Shown: in pieces, positions 45,945 to 58,984 of the stretch
Layout of the letters: the number at the start of each line of letters is the position of its first letter
Numbering within the stretch: the first letter of the stretch is position 1
Source of the DNA: Panopea generosa
Lineage: Eukaryota > Mollusca > Bivalvia > Adapedonta > Hiatellidae
NCBI GenBank assembly: GCA_029582155.1
Contig: CM055899.1
Location: 58,755,349-58,819,348 of the forward strand
Reading direction: 5' to 3'
DNA: 64,000 bases
Notes under the pieces: generated by a model
Told to the model about the DNA's origin: nothing
Seen by the model: only the letters and a program-made list of their open reading frames with translations
The model's database searches: none
Made by a program: the position numbers and the translations under genes

Positions 45945-46135
45945 TGTGACGCATGCTAGTTTTTATTAACGCTGTATTCAGAAAAAGGACGATTTATCAT
46001 TTGGTCAAGAAAACTTAAGAATTTTACTCTACGTGACGCATGCTAGTTTATATTAACGTTGTATTCAGTAAATGGTTGCAAGTTAAAAGGACGATTTATT
46101 ATTTGGTCAACAAAATTTAAGAATATTACTCTACA
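45945..46135. repeat. Tandem duplication, ~88 and ~103 bp
   Basis: GTGACGCATGCTAGTTTwTA...CGATTTATyATTTGGTCAA... occurs twice in a row; the second copy has a short extra GGTTGCAAGTTAA. Confidence 0.88.
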
Positions 46136-46944
46136 GAGACACGATACAATATAAGTTATCGAACAAAATAATGTTTGATTTAAATGTGCAAACTGCACAT
46201 TTAAATCTAAGATCGAACAAAATATAGGCGATATAGGTGAAGTCACTTTAAGTGCATCACCCCAACTAGAATTCAGCAGTCACTAGAATAATATGTGTAC
46301 ATGGCTTTTGTTTTTTCCTTGCCTTTACGGAGGCCAGCCTAAGTATAATGATAGGTTTTGATTTCCTGTAAGGTACTCTGTAAAATACTCTCTTTTTTGC
46401 CAGCCAGAGAATGACAATCAAGAGCAATTTTAATGAGATATGGAGACTTGTAATAACATTTATTTTAACGCCACCCGAGAACAATATCGGGGGAATGATG
46501 TTTATTTAATGCCGTCAGATTAACCTGATGTAATAAATCATGATGGCTTATCATATGAAATGCAGTATATAAATGATTCATTACACGGAATAGTGGGTAA
46601 CGAATCTTCATCTGAGTCATTGACAGTTTCTGAAAAAGAAGGAATTAGAAGAGCATTGTAAAGGAGTAATATTATGTATTCCACAGTGTTACTGATAACA
46701 TATTTTATTTGACTCCCATTCAAGGAACGAAACTGGATAACCAACAATAGATGAACATGCCGTTTTGTTGACATTTTCAGTTGTGTCTAGTTTGATAAAT
46801 CATTTGGCACAGGCTTTCTACAATTCAACATAACACCAGTGTTCAAATACTTTTGTTCTGTATATACCTACACTATTGTTACAAATTCAACAAGTAACCC
46901 AAGAAGGCACGCCGTTCGTTTTGAAAGGATTTTTCACTATTGTT

Positions 46945-47050
46945 TTTTAATGGTGTTTAACGCCATTGGCAACACATGTCAGATTATATATGGCGTATCC
47001 TGTGTTAGTGGTGGGGGAAGTAGAGCAGAACCGCCTGAGGCATTCCACTA
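46945..47050 (-). repeat. SINE tail fragment
   Basis: Minus-strand TGCCAATGGCGTTAAACACC with the preceding body matches the 3' end of the intron-7 SINE. Confidence 0.6.
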
Positions 47051-47089
47051 GATTAGTGTCTCGATAACGAAGTGTGACGGATGAAAGAT

Positions 47090-47595
47090 GTGTATATACT
47101 ACAATATATGTCAATTTGGATACCGTAATGTACTAACAATCAAGTAATCAAGTAGAGAGGTACATCGGCTAGAGTGGTGCACTGTTACAGATAGTGTTCC
47201 AAGCAGATTAGGTTACCGTCAAGATAAGTACTTCGACAAGTGTAATGTACTGTTATATATATTGCATCAAGAGAAGTGCTTCAACTAGAGTAATGTATTA
47301 AAGTGTAGTACACCGATTTGACGAATGTACCGTCTACAGTTTACCGATAGTGTACCGACTATGTAAAGTAGTGTACCAATACGAATAAGGCACTGACACA
47401 ATAGAAGTGTATCAACTAAAGTAGTGCATCGACTCAATGAATGTACCGGTTACAATGTATCGATATCGTACTGACTAGAGTAGTGTACCAACTAGATTCT
47501 AGTAGTGTACCAATTAAAATAATGTACTTACATTATAGAAGAATATAAACTATAGTAGTGTATCGGCTAGAGTAATACATTGACTGGGATAAATG
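47090..47595. repeat. Degenerate ~20-bp tandem array
   Basis: Loose repeats of AGTGTACCGACTAGAGTA and relatives (AATGTACCGGTTACA, TAGTGTACCAACTAGA). Strongly diverged, so boundaries are approximate. Confidence 0.65.
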
Positions 47596-48519
47596 AAAAA
47601 AAATGAAATAGAATAGATCTCCGGAAATTTCAGTCTTTTGTTCAGAGAAATATATGTACATACACGTTCTCTAAAATTTCATGATATAAAGTACAAACGC
47701 ATGATTGAAAACATTCGATATGTATCATCTTTAGCTATGAATATGCCCCAGGTTATAACTGCACATTATTTGACTACAAAAAAAACCAACATACTGGTAT
47801 ACTATAAGTGTGTCAAATTAAACATTAAGTCATTGCAGAAAGAAAAGGGAAAAGTGTTTTAATTTTCGTGTGTTTTCAGCACCACCGGTACTTTATAGCA
47901 TTAAATAAAACATTATGAAAGATGAAGAGATCCAATTATTACTTTTTGTAATTTTTTGTTCATAATTTTGAAATTGCAGAACTGATTACAGAATACAACG
48001 GTAATTGTCTGCTGTCCTCAAACGCATATTTATTGAAGTCAATAAATAAAGTTATGTGTACTTACTTGTTTAACACTTCATAATCTCCCATATAAATACA
48101 TAGATGTCCACACAGAAATAAGCAAAAATTATATTTTAAACACGTTTTTATTATCGTTGCGGCGGCCTCGATCCTATATTAGGTCATATACCTTCAAATG
48201 TATAAATACCTGGCTTTGAATAAACTATGTGACGGTTCATATTACGAATACATGTGTGTACTTGATATAACAAACGTGTCTATTCGTTTCGCCACTACTA
48301 GTTTTATAAAATCTTTTAGTTATATCTCTACCTCATAGCGTCACAAATGTGTTTTTAACTTATGGGTGCGACAATCAATTGTGTATTTATCGGAAAGAGG
48401 CTAAAAACCGAAAACAATATTTAAAACATGTTCATAAATGAATATAGAAGCAAATGCCTTACCGTTAACTATACAAAACTTAAATATTGTGTTCATTACT
48501 ATTTGATTTATAGGTGAAA

Positions 48520-48990
48520 CCTTTTTCTCACAATCTCTACATTTACAAATTGGGCCTGTCATTTTTTAGTTTCCTTTACATACACTTGGTACTGATTATG
48601 CTATGTATCCTATATTATGGAAATTTTGATTAAATGTTATTATATACGATTAGTACTCCAACCTGGCAATAGCAAACCTTTTCCTCACAACCTCTACATT
48701 TACAAACTGGGCCTGTCATTTTTTAGTTTCCTTTACATACACTTGGTACTGATTATGCTATGTATCCTATATTATGGAAATTGTGATTAAATGTTATTAT
48801 ATACGATTAGTTCTCCAACCTGGCAATAGCAAACCCTTTTCTCACAATCTCTACATTTACAAACTGGGCCTGTCATTTTTTAGTTTCCTTTACATACTCT
48901 TGCTACTGATTATGCTATGTATCCTATATTATGGAAATTTTGATTAAATGTTATTATATACGATTAGTACTCCAACCTGGCAATAGCAAA
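48520..48990. repeat. ~158-bp tandem repeat, three copies
   Basis: Each copy starts CCTTTTCTCACAATCTCTAC and ends CTCCAACCTGGCAATAGCAA. The copies are ~97% alike, so this is a recent triplication. Confidence 0.95.
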
Positions 48991-49394
48991 CGGTAATAGG
49001 AGTCGGATAAGATGTACCTCAAAGTAGGCTTTTTTGTACATATTAATGTTTCACCATTTGTTGTATTTATAATCTGGTATCATACAACTCTTTATTTTCT
49101 TAATTACCGGTTATAACAATCCCAGTAGTCATTCTCTGTTCGCTAAGTATTATAGATGTGATGAATATATGAAAATATTGTTTATATTTTGAAAGTTCTC
49201 CATGGAAGATTGAATTTCTTCAAATTAGTTCAATTATTAGATTAAGTCTTTATTCTTTTTTTTTATAATGTTAGAAAACTTCTCAAATCGGCCATTGTAA
49301 ACAACCGTTACACCCGTTCCTTGACGTCATGCAGGCGAAAGCGCCGCCTGGTAGTAATACCATTTTTACCACGATACATTTAGTTAGCACAGTC

Positions 49395-49830
49395 GTAAGA
49401 CAAGGAATCACTATTTAATAACAAGGAAACACTGCCGAATGACATATAACCACTGTCAAAAAATACGTAACCACGGTCGAATGATAAGAAACAACTGCCG
49501 AATAACATGTAACCACGGTCGAATGACATGTAACAACTGCCAAATGGCATGTAACCACTGCCGAATGACAAACAACACTGCCGAATGACAAACAACACTA
49601 CCGAATGACAAATAACCACTGCTAAATGACAAGTAACCACTGCCGAATGACATGGAACCACTGCCGAATGACAAACCTACCAAATGACAGGGAACTAGTG
49701 CTAAATGACAGGGAACCACTGCCAAATTACAAGGAACCACTGCTAAATGACATGGAACTACTGCCGAATGATATATAACCACCGCCAAATGACACATTAT
49801 CACTGGCTTATGACAAGGAACCGAATGACA
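49395..49830. repeat. ~18-21-bp minisatellite
   Basis: About 20 units of AACCACTGCCGAATGACATG with variable trinucleotide spacing. The period is mostly a multiple of three, so a minus-strand frame of about 147 codons stays open without being a gene. Confidence 0.9.
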
Positions 49831-49854
49831 AGTAAGTTTAATCACTGCCTTTTT

Positions 49855-49985
49855 AATATTTAGCGTCAATTTTAGGGTCAACAGACGATCAAATAACATA
49901 GCTACTATTTCTCGGACCCTAGAAGGTTAACAAGTATTTCAGCAACTAACTTTAACTTTCTCACATGAATCAGAGGTGAACGACA
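49855..49985 (-). repeat. SINE fragment (tail to the left)
   Basis: ATTTAGCGTCAATTTTAGGG, CAACAGACGATC and AACTTTCTCACATGAATCAG match the intron-14 SINE at 20555-20825 in the same orientation. Confidence 0.7.
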
Positions 49986-49989
49986 AATA

Positions 49990-51015
49990 TAAGACCACAG
50001 CTCGGACCAGTGACTTATGCTTTATATGCCTCTGTTCGAACTAAAACAGTATGTGAGAAAGTTTTCCAGTCACTTGCAGCTCGGACCAGTGACTTAATTT
50101 GTATATACCTCTGTTCAAACTAAAACATTATGTTTGAAAGTTTTCCAGTCACTTGCAGATCGGACCAGTGACTTAATTTTATATGCCTCTGTTCGAACTA
50201 AAACATTATGTGTGAAAGTTTTCCAGTCACTTGCAGCTCGGACCAGTGACTTAATTTTATATGCCTCTGTTCGAACTAAAACAGTATGTGAGAAAGTTTT
50301 CCAGTCACTTGCAGCTCGGACCAGTGACTTTATTTTATATGCCTCTGTTTGAACTAAAACAGTATGTTAGAAGGTTTTCCAGTCACATGCAGCTCGGACC
50401 AGTGGCTTAATTTTATATGCCTCTGTTCGAACTAAAACAGTATGTGAAAAGGTTTTCCAGTCACTTGCAGCTCGGACCAGTGACTTAATTTTATATGCCT
50501 CTGTTCGAACTAAAACAGTATGTGAAAAGGTTTTCCAGTCACTTGCAGGTCGGACCAGTGACTTAATTTTATATGCCTCTTTTCGAACTCAAACATTATG
50601 TTATAAAGTTTTCCAGTCACTTGCAGCTCGGACCAGTGGCTTAATTTGTATATACCTCTGTTTGAACTAAAACATTATGTTAGAAAGTTTTCCAGTCACT
50701 TGCAGGTCGGACCAGTGACTTAATTTTATATGCCTCTGTTCGAACTAAAACAGTATGTGAAAAGGTTTTCCAGTCACTTGCAGGTCCCACCAGTGACTTA
50801 ATTCTATATGCCTCTTTTCGAACTAAAACAGTATGTTAGAAAGTTTTCCAGTCACTTGCAGCTCGGACCAGTGACTTAATTTGTATATGCCTCTGTTTGA
50901 ACTAAAACATTATGTTAGAAAGTTTTCCAGTCACTTGCAGCTCGGACCAGTGACTTTATTTGTATATACCTTTGTTTGAACCAACACATTGTGTTAGAAG
51001 GTTTTCCAGTCCTGT
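49990..51015. repeat. 78-bp tandem array derived from a SINE body
   Basis: About 13 units of GCTCGGACCAGTGACTTAAT, TTTATATGCCTCTGTTCGAA, CTAAAACAGTATGTGAGAAA and GTTTTCCAGTCACTTGCA. The last part matches the SINE body TGTGTGAAAGTTTGCCTGTT...ACTTGCGG. The array ends in CACTAACAGCCTGCGGCTCG. Confidence 0.93.
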
Positions 51016-51134
51016 TTGGCACCTCCCACTAACAGCCTGCGGCTCGTGATAAGTAATTTCAACAGAAACAGCAGTCAACTGGCATTGACAGGTTCTACTA
51101 TTTTGCAAACTTAATAAAAACGAATATGTAGAAC

Positions 51135-52066
51135 TTAATCATTATAATCGTTAAATCTTTTTGTTGTTTTAATAAAATTATGTACTGATTCAACAATTTT
51201 CTTATTTGCGTTTAAAGATAAACTCTTATCGCCAAATAATAGTTTTTTAACGTTAAGAGGGTGAAACAATCTAGTTGATTGAAAGAGTGTTAGTCTTTGA
51301 TTTCTATAAATGGAACATTTAAAGAAAAAAATGTTCTGCGTCCTCAATTGTATCGCTGCATTTACAGAATGGGCTGAATTTTAGATTGTTTATATATAGG
51401 TCATTATTTAAATTACTGCAGTTATTTCTTAACCTAGCATGTAAAACTGACAAATGCCGCTTGCCATGAGAAAAATGTAAAGGTATATTACTGTTTTTGT
51501 GATTTTTGTTGATTTGTTTTTTAAAAACCATAAGTGAAGGCGAGGTTCGAATTTCATTATCTAAAGAATTCCACAAAGGAATGGATGAAGGTATACATGA
51601 TTTTTTCATCAAATTTGTTCTACAGTGTGGGATAGTAAAATTGTTTCTACTTCTAAGTGGGTATTGTGTTGTCTCGCCAACATATGATGGAATTAAATCA
51701 TTAATATAGGAAGGGACATTATTATTACGAACTTTAAACATAAAATAATTCTTTCGGAGTTCACGTCTCCATTTAAGTTTCTCCCATCCGCATTCCTGGT
51801 ATAACTTTTCTAATGATGCAGATCGTGTGAGACCAGTTATAATTCGCGCTGCCTCATTCTGAATTTTTTCTATGGAGTCTGAGAGGTGCACAGTGCAACC
51901 ATCCCAAACTTCAGATGAATACTCTAAAATAGGACGCACATAGGAAAAATACATTTGATTAAGAGCATTTCTACCAACTTTAAATTTTAGTTTTCTCATG
52001 ACTCCTATTGCCTTTGAGTCTGAAGAAAGAATGTTTTCAATATGTGTTTTCCACTTTCCATCATTA
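51135..52066 (-). pseudogene. 5'-truncated non-LTR retrotransposon (LINE) ORF2 C-terminus
   Basis: The minus-strand frame encodes the region after the reverse transcriptase core: MYFSYVRPILEYSSEVWDG, QNEAARIITGLTRS, then SIPLWNSLDNEI and FCKCSDTIEDAEHFF. RPILEYSSEVWD and AARIITG are hallmarks of CR1/Jockey-group LINE proteins. A frameshift in an A run near 51320-51347 separates the last ~67 residues (CSIYRNQRLTLF...FNDYND, stop). The 5' end stops at ~52066, beside a GGC-rich run, as expected for truncated reverse transcription. The clade (CR1 or Jockey) is uncertain. Confidence 0.88.
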
Positions 52067-52069
52067 TTA

Positions 52070-52090
52070 AAATGCGGCGGCGGCGGCGCC
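52070..52090. repeat. (GGC)n run
   Basis: CGGCGGCGGCGGCGCC at the 5' truncation point of the LINE. Confidence 0.9.
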
Positions 52091-52825
52091 CATAATATTT
52101 AGAAAATGCTTGAAATCATGATATTTAATATCGTTTTTCTGATTTCGTTCAATTAAAATGTGTTGATTTTTGTGTTATTTACATGTCTATTTAACGATAA
52201 ATAGCCCTTTATATTCTGACATGCAGTACTCTTTTAAGAAAGGACTTGTTTTTGATAAAATGGACGACTTATAAAGTATGTTATGCCCTGAAACTAATCA
52301 GATCAAAGGCTGGCGGGAATAAACGTGACCAAATAGATAAACACACGTGGAATACTGCATTACGAAGACTGAGTTAATTGCAACTACATACACACTTACA
52401 TAGTGTTAATTGTAGCACAAATGTTTAAACACTGACAAATTGACGGCAGATCAGAGAGCCGTTTATTCTCCCATAACAAATATTTAGATTTTATACAAAT
52501 GATATCACAATATAGATATAATTATCACATTAGGAGTTACAAAATAATATTGTTTTTTAAAAAGTCAATGGTTTTATCATCGGTGTACTGCAAATAATAA
52601 TAATTGTCTTTACTTGTAAATTAAAGTAAATTATTTAAATCTGTTGACGTGTTGCCAACTCTAGTGTGAATGATTTATATTCACATTTAAGTTATTTCAC
52701 TGAAACTAAACATGTTTTATGTGTTTATATTAAAATCGTTTTGAAGAGTTCTTCTATGTCGATAGATTACCTTTCAGAAATAGATTTAATAAATAGCAAT
52801 CGTGTGCGTATTTGCCAGCGATTGA
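52091..52825. other. No recognisable feature
   Basis: AT-rich sequence; no supported gene or repeat. Confidence 0.55.
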
Positions 52826-53026
52826 TCACTTAGAAGATTTACGTGAAACCTTTAAAATTCCGACCGGCAGATTATTACAGTGACGGGACCGTTTGGCCAG
52901 TTCATTCCGATAAAGGACTAACGGTTCCTTGCACTTGCCTATAATTTCTAAGAATGTTCTTATGTAAAGATCTTTTGGTATATCCTGTAGGCCATTATAC
53001 AAACAATCATGTATTACAGCGGCCAT
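52826..53026 (-). CDS. Possible first coding exon of an unidentified gene
   Basis: The frame starts in CAAAATGGCCGCTG, a good initiation context that also resembles a YY1 site over a start codon. It reads MAAVIHDCLYNGLQDIPKDL, YIRTFLEIIGKCKEPLVLYR, NELAKRSRHCNNLPVG. The composition is protein-like and the surroundings are AT-rich. Donor-like GT sites occur after LPV and after LK, but I could not find a following exon. I do not recognise the protein. Confidence 0.3.
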   Translation of the reverse strand: MAAVIHDCLYNGLQDIPKDLYIRTFLEIIGKCKEPLVLYRNELAKRSRHCNNLPVGILKVSRKSSK

Positions 53027-53832
53027 TTTGTACGCGGTCAGCTTTTAATCTGATTGCTTTTACCACACTGCAGGTTGACTTCTGCGTATAAAAACTTGAA
53101 TGCAGGTTACTCAAGTTTTCATATTCAGTATGGCTGGTTTGATTGTCTCCCTTATTTACTGACTGCATGAGAGGCACAAACGAGTTAATTCTGCAGATTT
53201 CAGAAATGTTTGGTCATAATCGTAATTAGGGTTTTCAATAGTATTGACGGAGGTTAAGTGATAACTTTCATGTTCGTTGAAACTGTAATAAAAAGTATGC
53301 TTACATCACCTATCCTTCGGGGTTTGTCATTAAAAACAGTCCTATTAGAGCACGGCTAGTGGCTGACATGATTTATTCAGTATACTGAATCCTAGCAATT
53401 TTATTATCTTAAAGCAAGAACCCAAAGTAAGCACTGGCGGTTTAACGTTCACCGTAGATTTCCTTAAGGGAGATCAAGAAAGGATATCATCTAGACTGGC
53501 CGGCAGATTGAGACACTCCTGAGAACAAAGATAAATTTTGGAATGGGGTACGATTTGAAATAATTGACTGTTACAGCTTCTTTTGCATTTTGTCATAAAC
53601 TATTGGATATAGAAGGGAGGAAAACATTAATAAGATTAATAAGACGAAGATCACCAATCGTTGTATCTTGCTTATAAATAGCAATATTTTAAGTAAAGCC
53701 TGGTTTAAATGTGTATGTATATTAAGATAAGTGTATTCCATTGTTTTACATTCTAATTTAAGTATGCTTATTATGAGAAGATTTAAATAACAAATGACAC
53801 CACAACAAATTGCTTTTTATAATTTCATTCAG
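53027..53832. other. No recognisable feature
   Basis: No repeat or convincing exon. Confidence 0.5.
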
Positions 53833-53919
53833 ATTGAATATGCAGCAGAGGAAAGAAAGTTCATGGCGCAACTGATGTGTGAAGATATTCTTCAGGAGCG
53901 TCGCGTGAAAGCAAGATGA
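53833..53919 (+). CDS. Possible exon, charged helical sequence
   Basis: After an acceptor-like TTTCATTCAG the frame reads IEYAAEERKFMAQLMCEDIL, QERRVKAR and stops. The following ~80 bases are also GC-rich. The sequence is charged and helix-forming. No family is recognised, and no donor in the right phase links it to the candidate at 54371. Confidence 0.25.
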   Translation: MEYAAEERKFMAQLMCEDILQERRVKAR

Positions 53920-54370
53920 GAAATTAAGCAGTACCACGCCGCGAGGAGACGCACAGTGTTTAACAAGAAACGCGAGAGCAAGACCGCGTCTGTTTTATAT
54001 TAGTATTCAAGATAATTTAAATGCGGTCGAATAGACCAACATGTTAAACTTCGTGTATGTATCTTTGAGGATTATCCAAGTAACAATTACATTTAATACG
54101 CGTAGCAAGTGCATGTTACCCATGATCAATTGATTAATAAACAACATTATTATATACATAGTTAACCATACATTAAATGACTGTTAAGCAGTAAATTTCC
54201 ACAAAGTGCAGATAGTTTGATCAAATTTTGGGTTGAGGATGTTGGCCAGCATACTTGCTCTGGTTTCCCTATGCTCGCATGATTCATTAATTCACAAACC
54301 TTGTATGTAAAAGCAATAAAAATATCACGAATACAAGAACTTTAAATACCCTGTCTATATGCTTACGCAG

Positions 54371-54476
54371 GGAAACACACAGTCTTCAAGAACGACAACA
54401 GAAGGTAAAGGCAATGGCAAACGAAAACGGGAAGAAGGTCAATGTCGTTGCTTCTGTAATAACCGACAAAAAGTAA
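54371..54476 (+). CDS. Possible terminal exon
   Basis: After an acceptor-like GCTTACGCAG the frame reads ETHSLQERQQKVKAMANENG, KKVNVVASVITDKK and stops at TAA. LQER..KVKA recalls the LQERRVKA of the candidate exon at 53833, so they may belong together. Unidentified. Confidence 0.28.
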
Positions 54477-55189
54477 ATTGTCAACAGAAATAAAAACATT
54501 TTCAATTATATTAATATTTAATATGAATTAAAACATTTCAATCTGGCTACACTTGCATATCTCTCAAATGTATTTCGCATTTAAAAAATTGGCAAATCTA
54601 ATAAAACTGAGATAAAACAACTTTGTTAGGTTTTATCTATTTATTAAACACACGCAACTTATCTGTGTATGGTGAAACAGAAAGACCATCACCACACACT
54701 GGAAATAGTGAAAAATACCGAATATTACAAACAAACACTACGGGTTGGTTTTTAATTACTTTATTCCACAATCTGATAACACTGTAAATAGTTGTAAACT
54801 TGTAAAACGTGTTTAACTATAAAGCAATAGCTAAACCTCATAGATAATTCTACTAATACATTCGTGGTGTACGTAAACAAACCTCTAATTTTACTGTACG
54901 TTAAGAAGGTCTCCTTTATCCGTAATTGCTAAAGAGAGGTCATTAAAATGCTGGTTTGGAATAAAGAATGATGCTAACTCGCCTATATTCTCGTATTATA
55001 TGTATATTGATAATCTTAATAATGCAAACGAAATTTTTTAATCTAATCGTACATGTACTAGTGCTGATAACCTATTGGCTTATAATGTGAGTTTAACAGT
55101 AATACGAATGATTTACTTTTATTCAAATGTCGTGTACGAGATCAGTTTATATAAGTATGGAAAACTGTTGTAATAATTTTACTAAACGT
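54477..55189. other. No recognisable feature
   Basis: AT-rich sequence without motif-bearing frames. Confidence 0.55.
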
Positions 55190-55510
55190 CTCACACCACT
55201 GTTACATTTTCTATAGGGCTCCATTGTGACATGTATGTCCGAAACACAGTGAAAAAAACACAACAAAATCTGCAGCATGTGTTTGGGCTTAAACTTTTCA
55301 CTGGTTCAAAGTATGCAATTATGAATGATAAAAGCATACCGTGACCAGTTTTTTTTAATTTAATGTTTTTGTGATACCTATCAATTTCTAAAGTAATAAT
55401 ATGTCAACTTTTCGCCCATGATGCGGTTCGAACCACCAATTCTAAAATGACACAGAATTATCCAGAAATATGGTATCCGCATCAATTTTTCAGTGGTGAT
55501 CATAGAATTT
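55190..55510. mobile_element. MITE X, truncated second copy
   Basis: Starts CTCACACCACTGTTACATTT, then ATAGGGCTCCATTGTGACAT, and follows the copy at 14280-14745 through GATGCGGTTCGAACC and GACACAGAATTaTCCAGAAA. It loses the right terminal repeat near CAGTGGTGATC. Confidence 0.85.
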
Positions 55511-57699
55511 GTCTAATTGTTTGTCGCAGTGGCTCTGATTTTTGCGTTTTTAAACAAATTCCAGAATTTATTCGGCTGCTTACGTCTTATTTCCTTCATT
55601 TTTATATTCTATCTTCCGATTGTAAGCGATTTTCTATTTTCGACAATAATATTTATAATTCCTGTTCTATTGTAATATCAACTGCCTGTTGGCATCCGTT
55701 CGATTTATATCATATAATGAAATAGATTCTTATATGTCGATTTTATATTAATTATTAAACCACTTATTTTTTTTTAGATTTGACAAAAATAATTACCCGA
55801 GGGTTTAACAGTATGCTTGAAATATTGATTTGCATTAAGTCAATGAATGCAGTAATGTTCGATAAAAGTTCATCTGTACTACAGTTCTTATGTTTTCGAA
55901 CTAATAGTAAACTTAAAATCAGTATCATCCAGATAACACGGACATTGTACCCTCCTTAGGTATAGTGCGTACGATAATATTGTTTAATCTTTTTAAATCG
56001 ATCCCTTGTAAATATTTAACTGATATTTAAGATCAGAAGATCAGAGAAACTAACCTTTTGGACCACGTGCTCTCCTTTTCATTTCGGACAATATCTCTAG
56101 AAAATCTAATGGCTTCATTTGCAATTAACGAAGTACAGAACAGAACATATATATTATTTCGACTTAAGCATATACAACTCATTATAATACACAAAATACA
56201 ATTAATCAATACATTAGGCGGTTTAGTTGCGGCAATTGCAATAGAGGCGGTTTAGTGCACGACAAGTAAACACGTTGTGCCTTTTTTCATTTCATCGGCA
56301 TCTCATTTACACATTTCTTGATGATGATATAACTGTTGTTAGTTAAAGTGCCGAAAAAGATTAGATATTAGCTGATCAGCTGGTAAATCTAAATGTCCGA
56401 TCTCTGCAGTTTTTGGAAGATTCGGATTGTTTAAAGAAAGTATGATTGTATTAGTAATATTGTCGCCTTTGTTGGTACTGGTTCGGTTCACTTCTGAAAC
56501 CACTCAATAAAACACTGCTGAAGTCCCTAGGGTGCTTTTAGGAGCTTTTGAAAATGTGATCAGACTTCCACCATTATATTTGCAAATTTTGTAATTAACA
56601 ATAAATTGTCGGAATTATTTTTACGTTTATTCAACAACACTGTTGTCAGATTTCCATCCTTCGCGGTTCACTAGCAACATGAAGTATTGTCTTGTGGATC
56701 GCATAAGGTGGCGCTTTAGCCACCATGTTCGTCCATTGAAGAGATTGTCACAAATCTAGATCAGTTATGTTTACATATATCGTCATCATATTCAGTTTTA
56801 ATCGAATACTGTGTATGGCGTTTCGTTGTAGATTGAGTTTGGAGTAGTATGGTTTTTGTTTTATACGTTTGATGATACAATAATTGTTTATAACGGGTTA
56901 ACAAGGGAACACGTGCCGTGGATATCCGATAGACATACTGTCAAGAATACGTGGAACATAAATAAATATGTGTGTGTATAGCCATATTATATTTAACTTT
57001 AGAACATTAGCCACTAAACAAAAACACTTTTCAGAGATTTGAGAAAAAGAATACTAAAAAGACACGAATTGAAAAATATATGGATTAGCAAATGATTATA
57101 AAAAGTTAAAAATGGAGAAGTAAATTGAGAAAGTGTGATAAATTATGAAATATGATCCTAGAAATATAATCATAATAGATTAATTGATCAAGACTGGGCC
57201 CACCCAACCTCCCGTCTTGACTGAAATCTTGACCAAATGGATGAGTTGTGACGCAGAAATTACTACTGTCAGGCCCTACGTCGTTCAACCACCACAACTG
57301 CTTTATCCAAGAGCGGAGAGCAGAAAAACAAATCGATATTGGAAACGACGTACTCATAAATTTATTGCACTTTTCGGATGAAGAAAATGTTGTTTATGTC
57401 CATAATTCAATACATCAGTTCAAAGACAAGACGGCGACTTACGTACAGGTGAAACAAATGAAAGTAGCTTTCATCTCTATTAGTGTATCTCAGGATATGC
57501 ACAGCCAGGGCTTTTATTCTCAACGACGTTTGGTTAAGAATCTATATGATTTATGTGTCGCTACATCCGATAATACAAGACATTGTATCTATAAGTCTAT
57601 AAACGTTGAAATTGTATTTGATAAAAGAAGGAATCGGAGTAGAACTACTGTCCTTCCGCAATTAATTAACTGGCAAAATTTCTAACATTACGCTTTCGG
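55511..57699. other. No recognisable gene
   Basis: AT-rich. The frame at 57248-57685 (145 codons) is open but shows no motif and is overlapped by others. Confidence 0.5.
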
Positions 57700-57790
57700 A
57701 CACAGCTGGGCTTGAACTCGCGCGTTAACGATGAGAGTAAAGTGGTCATAAGACGGCAGTACCTTAGACCTCCCGGTCACCGAGGTCCTT
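57700..57790 (-). repeat. tRNA-Leu-like SINE head
   Basis: Minus-strand AGGACCTCGGTGACCGGGAG, GTCTAAGGTACTGCCGTCTT and GCGCGAGTTCAAGCCCAGC align with the tRNA-like head of the intron-7 SINE. Ends do not pair as a true acceptor stem. Confidence 0.6.
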
Positions 57791-58984
57791 TCTGATAAAA
57801 GTAAATGAAAAAAAGAATTTATCTTTAAATTAGACAAAGTGACATTATTTTTTCTTTTCCATGGTCCATAACTCATCCAATACAACTAGTTTTTGACCTG
57901 ATAAAAGTCGTCTTTTCTTTTATTCATACATGTTATATATCAACGAAAGTAATCTGGACACCGAATCGTTACACTCGCACAGGTTTTGCATACATATCTG
58001 TAACAGTTTGTTTTTTAGGTATACGCTTTACCGACTTTCTAATTTGTCGTCTGAATTTCTTAGAATATTTTTCTTGGAAATTGTGACAAAATATATCAAT
58101 TTTATTGTGTTGAATACTGCATTGAATGATAGAAAGTTCGTTATCTGTTTAAGATTTAACTGAAGATTTTTTTTCTCAGAATGAGTACAATTGTATTCTT
58201 CGGTAATGGCGATTTAAATGGTGAAAAACATTTGTATGAGGCATGCAGTTTCCTCTTGAGATTGTCTGGCGCATTTGTTTTTATTGAGAATAACTAGCAT
58301 GAAAGTTTGTTAATTTCAGCTTCAAGGCCTTGATCATGAAGTGGTTTGTTTCATTTCCGTATAATAAAATAACTTTTACCTCATGTTTCCTTTGCCGCCT
58401 GCAATCTAAAATGGTTTACGTTTACAAGTGTTATGGCAAACAATAAACAAACTTATGAATCACGATCAAGTGGTATTCGAACCGTAAACAGGATGAAACT
58501 ATTGACTTACCTGTTATCGAAGTAAAACATATTTAATATAAATACTCGACCAAAATCTTGAAAAAAAAGTGTCTTCCAAGTGATACATGTACAAGGCTAC
58601 GACACAGTAACTTCGCCTGCTTTATGGATTTATAAAACAAAAATATGAAAAATATGAATTGAACATAAGAATGAGTTTTACTTTATTAGGTATAGAATAT
58701 ATTCGTGGGAAAACATAAACAAGTTTTAAAACGAGCGGGTTTCTATGCAGCCGAACCATAACATTCCTCACAGAACCATTACACATATTTCCGAACCATC
58801 AATTAAATCTCGAAAATGAAGTACAAGTGGTGTTATTTAATACAAGACATTTCCGGGTATACAAAGCAATATAAAGCCAATTTAAGATACAATCTCTAGG
58901 ACAAGTGGTAAGAAAATTCCTCGGTAACCTCGCGTCAATTGATTATTGACGACTAGTTAAACTAACCACTCTTTTATGGGCTCT
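57791..58984. other. No recognisable feature
   Basis: AT-rich, short frames only. Confidence 0.55.

Noticed and set aside
49380..49899. Minus-strand frames with repeated CHLAVV and CHSAVV
   Set aside because: Produced by the 18-21-bp minisatellite.
50134..50352. 72-codon plus-strand frame VFQSLAARTSDLILYASVRT
   Set aside because: Translation of the 78-bp array, whose unit is 26 codons long.
57248..57685. 145-codon plus-strand frame
   Set aside because: No recognised motif, overlapped by two other frames. It cannot be excluded but I cannot support it.
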